Source: Candidatus Omnitrophota bacterium
Lineage (GTDB): Bacteria; Omnitrophota; Gorgyraeia; 2-01-FULL-45-10
Assembly: GCA_003140915.1 (NCBI GenBank)
Contig: PLLI01000080.1
Location: 1-20,574 of the forward strand
Reading direction: 5' to 3'
Length of the DNA: 20,574 nt
How positions within the stretch are numbered: position 1 is the stretch's first letter; each line of letters begins with the position of its first letter. Of the stretch, positions 7,707 to 16,436 are shown in pieces. A program made the translations under genes and the position numbers. The notes below the pieces were generated by a model that had not been told where the DNA came from, did no database searches, and worked only from the letters and a program-made list of their open reading frames with translations.

Positions 7707-8273
7707 TCACAGTTTCTTAAGGATCTTTATCCTGGCCTTCGTTTTTTCTTTTTTAAACCAATCCTCGAACAACTTATTCTCTTTCTCTTCCGCGATTCTT
7801 TTGGCTATCTCAGGTCTTAATTTGTCAAGCGTTCCAAGCGTTTCCTTGTTCGACATATTATCATAGTAATTCTTGATCTCTTCTTCGGTCGCGAAAACAT
7901 AATTTTTGAATTCTCTCTGTTTATATTCGATGAAATCCCTTATCAATGTCTGCTCCCAATACGTCTTGATCGTATTGACGAACCTGTCTTCGCGGGCGAG
8001 CCCTTTTTCCATCGCCTTCTGCACAATGAGCTTCCTGTTTACGATATTCTCCAATTGTGCGGCTTCGGTTTCCGGAGTGATCTTAAAGATGGGATTCTGC
8101 CGCGCCTTAAGCGCCAGTTCTCTGTTCAGGTCCGCGGTGTATATCGGCTCATTGTTTACATATGCGATCACGCTCTTGTCAACAGGTTTGGACCTGCCGC
8201 AGCCGGGCAATAGCATACAAAGCGAGAAAATGATCAACACTGAGCCTTTGAACATATTAAAATTGTTGGGCAT
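7707..8273 (-). CDS. SurA_N-like lipoprotein lacking a PPIase domain
   Basis: 188 residues with a lipoprotein signal: hydrophobic MFKGSVLIIFSLCMLLPGC with Cys25 in the lipobox LPGC. The segment VIAYVNNEPIYTADLNREL (about 35-53) and the helix run QLENIVNRKLIVQKAMEKGL are typical of the N-terminal chaperone domain of SurA/PrsA/PpiD proteins. In that family a parvulin PPIase domain sits before a final helix such as RPEIAKRIAEEKENKLFEDWF. Here the helices join directly (about 135-150) with no parvulin core. A likely role is a membrane-anchored periplasmic chaperone or holdase for the outer-membrane or giant secreted protein encoded upstream in the operon. The ATG has a good Shine-Dalgarno, AAGGAG, 6 bases upstream and lies 23 bases after the giant gene. 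Confidence 0.85.
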   Translation of the reverse strand: MPNNFNMFKGSVLIIFSLCMLLPGCGRSKPVDKSVIAYVNNEPIYTADLNRELALKARQNPIFKITPETEAAQLENIVNRKLIVQKAMEKGLAREDRFVNTIKTYWEQTLIRDFIEYKQREFKNYVFATEEEIKNYYDNMSNKETLGTLDKLRPEIAKRIAEEKENKLFEDWFKKEKTKARIKILKKL

Positions 8274-8296
8274 ACGATCTCCTTATTAAAAACTTA

Positions 8297-11200
8297 CTAC
8301 CCTTTGCTCAACGTACCTGTACCTGCGCCGCTAAAGGTGCCGCTGGTTTCTCCTGCATATGTGCCGGCGGCTTGACCTGTAAAAGTTGTGGCCGCTTCAC
8401 CAACAGTAGCATTACCTTTTACGGTTGCCTGCCACTTGCCGCCACTCCATTGGGTTCCCGTAAGAATAGCGTTTGCGTTCGAGTTCGCTAAATTTAATGT
8501 CCAGGAATTTCCCGTATTACCGGAATAATTTCCGCTGAATAAAGCGGCCCAAATCCCATTCGCCATCGCCGGATTCATCGTGTATAAATTCAAGTTCATC
8601 GTTCCATTTATTATCCCGCCGGCGGCAAATGAACCGCTGCCCGTCAGTGTTGTTATAGGAATACTTATGAATTTTTCGTTCTCCGTGATAAGATTACTGA
8701 AATTCTTGAGATTTTCCTGATTGGTCGCCGGGTCGGTTGTAGCTAAAAGTGCAGCCGCCTCAACCCATTCTCCTGCAGCGCCGGCCTGCCAGGTTCCGGC
8801 CCCCGCTCCTTCATCTACCTCTATATAATTACCGGTTGCCGCGCCTGTTACAGTTCGCCCGGAAAGCACGCCATCTTTGCGTAACTCTATCCAGATGGCG
8901 TCTATATTACCGTTAAGGTTGTTCGCACCATCAGAAGTATCCGACATGCGGATCCCTCCGAGCCAACTGCCGCAGACGTAATTTGTATCCGACGGAGAAG
9001 TCATGCCTGTCAGATCATACACCTGCCAATCGGCCGCGCCTGAGGGCCTTCCTGTATAACTTCCGCTGATCTCCAGATTCCAAACGCCCCAATTTTGAGA
9101 AGCGATATTCATCGTAGTCCCCGAAAATGACTCCGCGTATATGTCTCCGTATTCTGCCTCACCTAAATAAAAACTGCCGTGATCATCCGTTCCCGTCAAA
9201 ATGTCCCAGCGGATACTGCTGCGCAGATCTTCCGGCAATATCCCTATATTTTCAGCATGTAAATTTTTGGTGAGTTCACCGCTTAAAAGGTAGATCCCGA
9301 TATCTGCAAAGTAGTCGCCTGATATATCCCCATAAAGTACGCCTGCTTCGCTGCCTGTCTCCCCTGCGGGAGCTATGTAAAGCGAATATATCTTGCCGTT
9401 CAACTTGCCTGCTCCGCCTACACCGGCAGCAAGGCCATAGAATGAGCCGACGCCGTCGCCCACGCCACTACCGTCATTAGAATAAGTGGTGTAAAAATAA
9501 GCGCCTCCAGGTTTTGAAGGATTATAGCCATAATATCTGCTTACAAACCCATCTTCTCCGGCGAGCGCGCCGCCCGGATAATACCATTCTTTTTGAACTG
9601 CCCAGACAAACTGTTTGTCAGGATTAGCTGAATCCGGGGGGGTAAATTCGCCCATTGAAATAAAAGTGGGATTGTTTTCGCCCCAGATAGGACCGATCAA
9701 GCCGATTAAACCATGAAAATCAAAATTAGAGCCTTCCGGTAAATTCCAACCCTGTGCCACGAATCGTCCGCTGGAAGTAAGCGGTGTTTCATCCGTGCTA
9801 AAACCAATGTTCAGCGCTTCCCAAGTATTCGAGGCAGGATCATAGGCGCCGGTTCCTTGCCCGACAGCAATACCGATATGATTACCGCCCAAAGAAATAA
9901 TTTCAATGGAAAGATTTTGCCACCCGTCTTCCCCGAAAACGGTTCCCAACCAGTAAGAATCGATCGGATGGTCATTTTCACCGATAACTGCATTTTCGTC
10001 AATAGACATCCCGCCCATGCGCGCTTCCCAAGTGCCGGTAGGTACCGTAGAATAACTTCCACCGCAGGCAGCTCTCCACAAGCTCCAACTCTGGTCAATT
10101 ATATTGGCAGATTCCGCTTCCACGCTGCCTGAAAATCCGGGGCCGCTTATCTTGCCAATAGAGGCGCCGTTATATTGCATTTTATCACTGCCATCATAAA
10201 GCTCTTCGGGTTTAACCGTAGTAGGCATCTCTCCATCTAAATAATCGTTTAAACTTAAATTGCCTGCCGCCTCAAACATTCCTATGCCCGGATAAAAATC
10301 ACCGGATATATCAGACGATCTTATATAACCGGCACGATACTGGCCATCCCCGATCGGTCTTATATAAAACGCGTATAATAAGCCTTTCAGCGAATTATCC
10401 AGAGCTGTGCCGCCGGCTACTCCTAATAATGCCGCACCGTCACTGGTCCGGCCGTATAAATCCGTCGTCCATAACTTGTGGCCGGCCTGGTTGGTGAATC
10501 CACCCATTATCGTAACTTGCGGGGCAGTTGACCAAAGAGATTCCGTGCCTCCCAACACCGCGGTGATGTCTGTAGAGTTATCCCAAACCATCCTCGTTGG
10601 CGCCGTGTCATAGTTGAGCGTCGGATCATAATGTCCAAAAGTGCCTCCGAGGAGCGCGCCAAATTGAAGTTCTGTATCTATATTGACGCCGCATGCCAAT
10701 GCCTGCCACGCCCCGGCGTTATAGATCCCTATAACATCGCCCGAAATAGACCCCATTTTGCTATCAGCGAAATTCCCTGTATAATAATATTCCAGGATGG
10801 TTCCGTCAGCTTTTCCACGGAGTTGCCCGTCAACCAACTCTGTATCGCTGCTGTTCAGCTTTACTATCCAGTAATTCACTCCATCCTGCCACTGGTCATG
10901 CCATTCGTCCGATCCGCCCACCACGGCGCTCCATACCGATGATGGCGGCTGTGAATACGTTCCGCTAAGCTCGGTGCGCCACAGCTGCCAATTTTGAGGA
11001 ATGGACGCATCTATCAGCTGAAAAGATTCTCCATACATCATACCCGATAGATCGCCGGCGATCTTTCCTGCAATACTGCTGCTCCTGATATATGGACTGC
11101 CGAAATAAAGATCTTCCGGCGCAATCGTCGTCGCTCCCTGAGGATTGGCGATGATTCTCCCCTCGGCACTATAATCTCCTGTCTCCGGATGAAATTCGCC

Positions 11201-12886
11201 TATCAGGTCAAAGCCATCTTCTGAGTTTATCCAACCGGTCTCATAGTACCCGTCTCCGTCTTTTATATACATGGCAAGAAGCAGCCCTCTTAACGAATTA
11301 CCAAGGTCTGTTCCTCCCATAAATCCCAAAATTTTTCCGCCTTCAATCGTTTTACTGAAATCTCCTCTCCACATATTGAGATTATCCGGATTCGAGAACA
11401 GCCCGTTAACTGAACAAGGAACATAGTCGTTGCCTGTCCAATCCATGCCTTCAAAATTAACTTCGTTGTTCGTAGCGTCGAAATATTTAGGCTCAATAGA
11501 TATCTGCGGCGGCGGAGGAGTGGGATTGGAATTCGTGCCTTCCGGCGGTATGTAAACATCCGGATTACCGTTCTTATCATTTGTTCCGTTGTTATCATTC
11601 GCGTTATTAATGTTATTGTTACCACCCGAGTTATCGCCGACGTTACCCAGGCTGTCGTTTGAACCGCCCGACGAATATCCGCTCGTACCGTTATCGGTAT
11701 TCCAGCCCTGAGTCCAGTTGTCCCTTTCCTCATTAGAGGTAGGCGCGGGATTTGATGTATGGCCCTGATTATCGGTGGAGCCGTTATAACCCATACCAAT
11801 GCTCGTCTCGGCGCCGCTTATAAGATTCTTTATGTAGCCGTTGCCGCCCTCAAAGAATGCCTTTGCCATCGTCGGAGTTATGTCAAGGTACATGAACGTC
11901 CCGCGTGCGCCGCATATTGCAGCCGGAGTTTTCACCTCGAAGCTCGAACGGCCTTTCAGATTCTCGATACGCGCCTTTATCTTTCCCTGGCTTGACTCGA
12001 AGAGGTTCTGATATTCCCCGGTCTTCGGGTCTATCACGAGCCTCGTTATCCTGATCTGCGTATTGGGCTTTAAACTGAGCCCGCAGCCGTTATCGAACTT
12101 TATCTCGATAAGGCCGCTGTCGCCGGTCTCTATGTAATCTCCTTCGCCGATAATATCGCTTAAATTAACCGGCCGCGCCGCAGCCGCGCCTTTCGTGATC
12201 ATCACTTTGCCGGAAAGGTTTACCACCGCGCCGTGAATTACGGAGGTCTCTCCCAGTTTCCGTGCCGAAGGAGGAATAAGCGTCTCCTGTTCATACATCT
12301 TCTTTTCCAAATCCATGTACGGCCTCGCACCCTTGGGTGATTCATCGAAATTAACAAGAGCGCTGTTGCCAGCGGAGACAAGGAGGCTCGCGTCGGGATG
12401 GGCGATGTTTTTAAGCTCCATCCGCCCGTCAGCGACGAGCATGCCGCTCGAACCGGCCTGATAAAAAGTAAATATGTCCGACCCCTTGACCTTCCCTTCG
12501 GCGTTCGGTGTTACTATGTTGAATTCCGCCGCGTCCGGCATTTTCGCGATAATTGTCCTCGCCTTGCCTCTGTCGAGTTTTATCGTAGCGGTTTTTCTTT
12601 TATTGTCTTTATCAAGGACGTAATCCTTCACCTCGACCCTCGAATTCTGTGCCATGCGGACGACGGAATTATCCTTAAAAGCTATTTCCGCCTTTGAATC
12701 GGACTTCGTTCTGATGCTGTCTCCGACGGCAATTACCTCTCCTTCCCTGATCGGCACTGCCAACTCCGATCCCGTCTTTAACAGATCCACCCTGCCGTCG
12801 ACGTAGGTGACCTTGCCGACCTCGGCTGCGAACGCGCACGATGTCCAAAGAAAAACTGATAAGACGCACACCGATATCTTTTTCAT
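8297..12886 (-). CDS. Giant secreted FecR-domain protein with three long repeats
   Basis: 1529 residues, first 20 a Sec signal peptide (MKKISVCVLSVFLWTSCAFA). Residues about 22-160 form a FecR-like domain whose usual conserved TP..GVRGT segment is degenerate (VTPNAEGKVKGSDIF). A second FecR-like domain (about 215-355) retains TPAAICGARGTFMY. An Asn/Gly/Asp/Ser-rich linker follows (about 380-450), then PPPP at about 457. The rest is beta-rich with at least three tandem units of about 300 residues starting near 519, 822 and 1149, each having GGT.L.NSL.GLL.A.YI-type openings, an internal S..GKI.G stretch and a W.LWR/E.SG.Y motif. The C-terminus (about 1440-1529) is Gly/Thr-rich (GTYAGETSGTFSGAGTG). 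FecR domains normally sense or signal in the periplasm; here the architecture suggests a surface or periplasmic fibre-like protein. AGGAGGG lies 8 bases before the ATG. Confidence 0.92.
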   Translation of the reverse strand: MKKISVCVLSVFLWTSCAFAAEVGKVTYVDGRVDLLKTGSELAVPIREGEVIAVGDSIRTKSDSKAEIAFKDNSVVRMAQNSRVEVKDYVLDKDNKRKTATIKLDRGKARTIIAKMPDAAEFNIVTPNAEGKVKGSDIFTFYQAGSSGMLVADGRMELKNIAHPDASLLVSAGNSALVNFDESPKGARPYMDLEKKMYEQETLIPPSARKLGETSVIHGAVVNLSGKVMITKGAAAARPVNLSDIIGEGDYIETGDSGLIEIKFDNGCGLSLKPNTQIRITRLVIDPKTGEYQNLFESSQGKIKARIENLKGRSSFEVKTPAAICGARGTFMYLDITPTMAKAFFEGGNGYIKNLISGAETSIGMGYNGSTDNQGHTSNPAPTSNEERDNWTQGWNTDNGTSGYSSGGSNDSLGNVGDNSGGNNNINNANDNNGTNDKNGNPDVYIPPEGTNSNPTPPPPQISIEPKYFDATNNEVNFEGMDWTGNDYVPCSVNGLFSNPDNLNMWRGDFSKTIEGGKILGFMGGTDLGNSLRGLLLAMYIKDGDGYYETGWINSEDGFDLIGEFHPETGDYSAEGRIIANPQGATTIAPEDLYFGSPYIRSSSIAGKIAGDLSGMMYGESFQLIDASIPQNWQLWRTELSGTYSQPPSSVWSAVVGGSDEWHDQWQDGVNYWIVKLNSSDTELVDGQLRGKADGTILEYYYTGNFADSKMGSISGDVIGIYNAGAWQALACGVNIDTELQFGALLGGTFGHYDPTLNYDTAPTRMVWDNSTDITAVLGGTESLWSTAPQVTIMGGFTNQAGHKLWTTDLYGRTSDGAALLGVAGGTALDNSLKGLLYAFYIRPIGDGQYRAGYIRSSDISGDFYPGIGMFEAAGNLSLNDYLDGEMPTTVKPEELYDGSDKMQYNGASIGKISGPGFSGSVEAESANIIDQSWSLWRAACGGSYSTVPTGTWEARMGGMSIDENAVIGENDHPIDSYWLGTVFGEDGWQNLSIEIISLGGNHIGIAVGQGTGAYDPASNTWEALNIGFSTDETPLTSSGRFVAQGWNLPEGSNFDFHGLIGLIGPIWGENNPTFISMGEFTPPDSANPDKQFVWAVQKEWYYPGGALAGEDGFVSRYYGYNPSKPGGAYFYTTYSNDGSGVGDGVGSFYGLAAGVGGAGKLNGKIYSLYIAPAGETGSEAGVLYGDISGDYFADIGIYLLSGELTKNLHAENIGILPEDLRSSIRWDILTGTDDHGSFYLGEAEYGDIYAESFSGTTMNIASQNWGVWNLEISGSYTGRPSGAADWQVYDLTGMTSPSDTNYVCGSWLGGIRMSDTSDGANNLNGNIDAIWIELRKDGVLSGRTVTGAATGNYIEVDEGAGAGTWQAGAAGEWVEAAALLATTDPATNQENLKNFSNLITENEKFISIPITTLTGSGSFAAGGIINGTMNLNLYTMNPAMANGIWAALFSGNYSGNTGNSWTLNLANSNANAILTGTQWSGGKWQATVKGNATVGEAATTFTGQAAGTYAGETSGTFSGAGTGTLSKG
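8760..11335 (-). repeat. Three diverged protein-level repeats in the giant FecR gene
   Basis: Units start near 11335, 10420 and 9440 on the minus strand. Similar sentences recur: NSLRGLLLAMYI, NSLKGLLYAFYI and GKLNGKIYSLYI; then WRTELSGTYS, WRAACGGSYS and WNLEISGSYT; then a GG-rich stretch and a W-containing closing segment. The DNA copies have diverged too far for an exact repeat to be seen, so duplication is old. Confidence 0.7.
11560..11670 (-). repeat. Asn-rich low-complexity linker
   Basis: This stretch of the giant gene encodes a run of Asn, Asp, Gly and Ser (for example GGNNNINNANDNNGTND), using mostly AAC/AAT and GAT/GGT codons. It separates the FecR part from the repeated beta part and is likely a flexible, unfolded spacer. 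Confidence 0.8.
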
Positions 12887-12918
12887 TGTGATAACCCTCC
12901 TGCCAGGTTCCCGAAATG

Positions 12919-14436
12919 TCAGAATTTTATCTCCACGCCTATACTGGTGATATTGCGATTGTATGAATATATGCCAAGATTGGAATCGTCTTTCACGAAA
13001 GTGTATTGGGCCTGGATTTCGGAATCCTTGTAGAACTTATATGCCACGAGCGTGGACAGCGTGTAGACCTGATCTTTCCTGTACGCGCCGAATATGGAAT
13101 TGGACCGCGTGAAATCCTGCAGGAAACAATCTCCGGTTACGGTCCAGTTCAGCTTATCCCAGAACGGTATGAGGACTGTAACAGCCATCCTGTTCCCCAC
13201 GAAATTCCAGTTGTTCCCGTCCGTCCAATCCCTGTTGGCGGAATACTTCAGATTGACAAAACCTTTATTTTTGGCGAAGAAGCTATACCACCCTATGCCG
13301 CCGCCCAATTCACTCCCGTCCCTATTCTCCTGAGGAATGATCGGCGGCCAGTTATAATCAAAGGCCTGATACCTCGCGAATGCCTGGAACATGTTCGTGT
13401 CATTAAGCATGAGGTTGTATACGCCGGCCGCGGAAGGCGAAGAGAGATAGAATTTATCATCGACGTTCGTCAGGCTCCATCCCAACGGAAAAGTAAAGAG
13501 GCTGTTCTGGTAATAGATGCTCGGCTGTATCGCGAACGTGTTCGACAACGTATCATAAAAACCGAGGTTATTCTGTTTGGCATAATAGAAAAAGTACTGC
13601 CCTTTTATGCCCAGAAGATCATTGAACTTGTGGTTATATTCGGCCTGGGCTGTATAGACTTCCCTGGAGTCGGCCTTGTCCGTAATGTTAGTCACGATGC
13701 CTGCGCTCGCCGGCTGCAGGACGACGTTATCGTCATATTGCCACGCGAAACCCGTAGAGAACCTGAATGGTTTCTCCGCCTCTTCGCGCCTCGAAAGCGC
13801 GCCGATATATTCATTGGCGTAGTTGGCCATATTAGATGAGGGATCGACCAGGACTACATCCCTAAAGACCTTCTTCGCGTCGTCGAATTTATTCGCCTTC
13901 AGGTCAGCCACGCCTATTTGGTAATTACAGGCCTGCGCCATCGAGCTGTCGAGTTCCTTGGCTGTCTTGAACGAATCTATCCCGTCGGAGACGCTGCCTG
14001 CTTTTACCAGCACAAGCCCTTTAAGAAAAGCTATCTGGGCGGGCCTTATTCCTTCTCTTTCAGCCTCGGATATCCATTGCTTGGCCTCGTCGAGCTGATT
14101 TAATTGATACAGGCAGTCGATAAGTTCTATGAGCGCGCCCTTTATTTTCGGGCTGTAGGTGACCGCGTTTCTGAGAGGCGTAACCGCTTCGCCATAATTT
14201 TGGAGCTGTTTGTAGGTGAGGCCCAGATAATACGCGGCGAGGGTCGACGCGGGCTCTTCGTCTCTTGCCTTTTTCAGCGTAACAAGCGCTTCATCGTAAT
14301 TTTCGTGTTTATACTGGCCGATGCCTTTTTCAAGAGTGGGATTTATTTTTTTCTCTTCGGCCTGGCACAAAAGGATCGTAATCAGGCTTACAGCAAAAAA
14401 TATGGAAAAAATATTTATCCTATATTTTTTTCTCAA
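12919..14436 (-). CDS. Outer-membrane beta-barrel protein with N-terminal TPR domain
   Basis: 505 residues. A signal peptide covers about 1-26. TPR-like helix pairs fill about 33-215 (for example LEKGIGQYKHENYDEALVTL, YYLGLTYKQLQNYGEAVTPL, IGVADLKANKFDDAKKVF). From about 223 the protein is alternating beta strands with aromatic girdles, ending YSYNRNITSIGVEIKF with terminal Phe, as expected for BamA-inserted barrels. Helical repeats plus a barrel resemble Slam (DUF560) secretion proteins and BBP2-type barrels; which group is not certain. Translation starts at TTG: no ATG fits, and GGGAGG lies 5 bases upstream of the TTG. It is first in its operon; the giant protein gene follows 32 bases later, suggesting that the barrel handles or anchors that product. 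That pairing is inference. Confidence 0.87.
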   Translation of the reverse strand: MRKKYRINIFSIFFAVSLITILLCQAEEKKINPTLEKGIGQYKHENYDEALVTLKKARDEEPASTLAAYYLGLTYKQLQNYGEAVTPLRNAVTYSPKIKGALIELIDCLYQLNQLDEAKQWISEAEREGIRPAQIAFLKGLVLVKAGSVSDGIDSFKTAKELDSSMAQACNYQIGVADLKANKFDDAKKVFRDVVLVDPSSNMANYANEYIGALSRREEAEKPFRFSTGFAWQYDDNVVLQPASAGIVTNITDKADSREVYTAQAEYNHKFNDLLGIKGQYFFYYAKQNNLGFYDTLSNTFAIQPSIYYQNSLFTFPLGWSLTNVDDKFYLSSPSAAGVYNLMLNDTNMFQAFARYQAFDYNWPPIIPQENRDGSELGGGIGWYSFFAKNKGFVNLKYSANRDWTDGNNWNFVGNRMAVTVLIPFWDKLNWTVTGDCFLQDFTRSNSIFGAYRKDQVYTLSTLVAYKFYKDSEIQAQYTFVKDDSNLGIYSYNRNITSIGVEIKF

Positions 14437-14437
14437 T

Positions 14438-14446
14438 TTCGCCTCC
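14438..14446 (-). promoter_or_regulatory. Shine-Dalgarno that fixes the TTG start
   Basis: GGGAGG followed by CGAAA and TTG places the TTG at 14436 in ideal spacing. Upstream in-frame ATG codons are absent, so this site decides the start of the TPR-barrel protein. Confidence 0.7.
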
Positions 14447-14472
14447 CGATATTTTGCTTTTATAGTATACTA

Positions 14473-14501
14473 ATATTACAGCACTAATATTTCATTGTCA
14501 A
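14473..14501 (-). promoter_or_regulatory. Strong sigma-70-type promoter of the envelope operon
   Basis: On the minus strand a perfect TTGACA (14501-14496), a 17-base spacer and TAATAT (14478-14473) lead to a predicted start near 14466, about 30 bases before the TTG start. It lies just after the phosphatase stop at 14520. No terminator is seen between, so readthrough from the upstream operon is also possible. Confidence 0.75.
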
Positions 14502-14519
14502 TAATAAATGCCGGGTTTT

Positions 14520-16436
14520 TTAAACCTTAACAACGATAAGCGTTATATCATCGTGCTGTTTTGTTTTGGGCTCAAACCTGCGCACATCATCTGCTATGGC
14601 TTTTAAAACTTCGCGGGAGGGCAGATTTACGTTAGCTTTCGCTATTTTTTCGAGCCGCTCTTTCCCGTAAAGTTCGGATTTCGAATTCATCGCTTCCGTT
14701 ACGCCATCCGTATAAAATATGAAGAGGCCGCCTTCATTGAATTTGATCTTCTCGGTAGAATATTCTCCGTCCATCAGCCCTAAAGGCAAGCCGGCGCTTG
14801 AATCGAAAAACTTCGTCTTCCCTTCACGGCTTACATAAAGAAGAGGAAGATGCCCTCCATTGGAATAGACTATATCCTTCTCTTTCATGTCGAATACGGC
14901 ATAGAACATCGTCACGAACAGGTCCGAAGAGGATTCTGCTACGAGTTTCGAATTGAGATTTGTCAGGACCTCTTTCGGCCCGGACTTGAGTTTCGAAAAG
15001 AATTTGAACGATCCGGCAACCATCGCCATAAAAAGGCTCGCCGGTATACCCTTTCCCGAGACATCGCCTATCATGATGCCGAATCTGCCCGGCTCCAAAT
15101 CGACGAAATCATAAAGGTCTCCGCCCACCTGGCGCGCCGTCAACATCGAAACAGATATGTCGACGCCTTCGATCTCCGGCTCTGTTTTAGGCAAAAAGCT
15201 TTCCTGGATCTTTTTGGCTATGCCCAATTCGTTTTCAAAGAGAAGCCTGTTCTTCCATTCTATTACGTATTTGCGTAAGGTGAATGACAGATATAACAAG
15301 ACCATCACGCCGATCGGACAGGCCATGTCTATCCAGAGACCGAAATAATCGAAGGCCAAAAGAGCGATAAGTACAAACAATAATAGAGCCGACAGTAATA
15401 CAAAAAGGCCCTTAATTGGTTTTGTCTTAAGAATGGCGACGGAGATCAAAAATCCCAAAACCAAAAGAACGGCCAAATTGGCCGCTCTTGAAGCGCGCAT
15501 GATGAACTTATTATTGACGATCGAATTAATGATCTCCGCGTGGATCCCCATCCCGGGATACATCGGTTCCAGGGGCGTCGGGTGAACATCTCCGGTGCCG
15601 GTCGCTGTCAATCCTACGATACATATCTTATCTTTAAAGCTTCTTAAATCCAGGATCGGTTTCTGGCCGTTCTGTTTCGCAAAATAAGACTGGAGGAGAT
15701 CCACGTAAGAATAGTGTATATAAGAGCTGCCCCATTTGCCGGCGAAATTCACTATCATGTTGGAGCCTTCGTCGAGCGGTATCCTTTCATGCGGATTTAA
15801 AATTATACATTTACCTGGAATGAACTTTATATTTTTAAGCGGTATCCCGAGGTAATCGCATCCGATCAGGAACGCAATGTGGGGATAGTTCGTATCTTCA
15901 TATTTTATGAACGGCGGTATCCGCCTGAATTTCCCGTCCGGGTCGGGCATTATGTTTATATGGCCGGTCCCTTTGGCCTCTTTATCCAGGACTTCCAGAC
16001 ATTCTGCCACATAACCCCTGCCCGTCAATTCGTCTCCGCCTTTCGCCTTATCGATATCGAAAGCATAAGGCAGATAGGCATTCCCTGCCTGATTCAGCGC
16101 ATACTCCAATTCCTTGTCATGCTCCTGGGACTCGCTGAAAAGAAAATCGAAGAGGATCATCCGCGCTCCGGACTCGGAGAGCGTCTTTATGATGGTGGCG
16201 TGATAGTTCCTGTCGAACGGGAACCTGCCGAGTTTGTCTATGGTATCCTGGCCGATCTCGATGAAAACTATCTTGTCAGTGACGGGGATCTTCGGAGTCC
16301 GTAGGACGAACCTCAGGTCGAGCGACCCGAGCTCGTAATAATCGAATAACCTGAAATATGAGATCGCGCTTATAGAGAGTATTGCAAGAAGCAGTGCGAG
16401 AAGTATTAAAACTTTTTTAAAGGACTTCAGGCTCAT
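14520..16436 (-). CDS. CHASE2 sensor fused to SpoIIE-type PP2C phosphatase (RsbU-like)
   Basis: 638 residues. A signal-anchor helix (about 9-29) is followed by a CHASE2 extracytoplasmic domain (about 32-300, with LGSLDLRFVLRTP and VFIEIGQDTIDKLGRFPFDR), then three membrane helices (about 309-331, 340-362, 366-388). The cytoplasmic PP2C domain (about 410-637) begins AKKIQESFLPK and has the metal-binding Asp motifs GGDLYDF, GDVSGKG, FYTDGVTE and QHDDIT, so it should be active. SpoIIE/RsbU phosphatases dephosphorylate STAS antagonists. The matching STAS protein and kinase are encoded at the start of the same operon. Its ATG overlaps the MlaD-type gene by 4 bases (ATGA), arguing for coupled expression. 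The CHASE2 ligand is unknown. Confidence 0.94.
   Translation of the reverse strand: MSLKSFKKVLILLALLLAILSISAISYFRLFDYYELGSLDLRFVLRTPKIPVTDKIVFIEIGQDTIDKLGRFPFDRNYHATIIKTLSESGARMILFDFLFSESQEHDKELEYALNQAGNAYLPYAFDIDKAKGGDELTGRGYVAECLEVLDKEAKGTGHINIMPDPDGKFRRIPPFIKYEDTNYPHIAFLIGCDYLGIPLKNIKFIPGKCIILNPHERIPLDEGSNMIVNFAGKWGSSYIHYSYVDLLQSYFAKQNGQKPILDLRSFKDKICIVGLTATGTGDVHPTPLEPMYPGMGIHAEIINSIVNNKFIMRASRAANLAVLLVLGFLISVAILKTKPIKGLFVLLSALLLFVLIALLAFDYFGLWIDMACPIGVMVLLYLSFTLRKYVIEWKNRLLFENELGIAKKIQESFLPKTEPEIEGVDISVSMLTARQVGGDLYDFVDLEPGRFGIMIGDVSGKGIPASLFMAMVAGSFKFFSKLKSGPKEVLTNLNSKLVAESSSDLFVTMFYAVFDMKEKDIVYSNGGHLPLLYVSREGKTKFFDSSAGLPLGLMDGEYSTEKIKFNEGGLFIFYTDGVTEAMNSKSELYGKERLEKIAKANVNLPSREVLKAIADDVRRFEPKTKQHDDITLIVVKV

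Noticed and set aside
13006-13839. Long plus-strand frame (277 codons) opposite the TPR-barrel gene
   Set aside because: It lies wholly antisense to a gene with a clear signal peptide, TPRs and a barrel end; its own product is rich in Arg and Val with no domain and no ribosome site.
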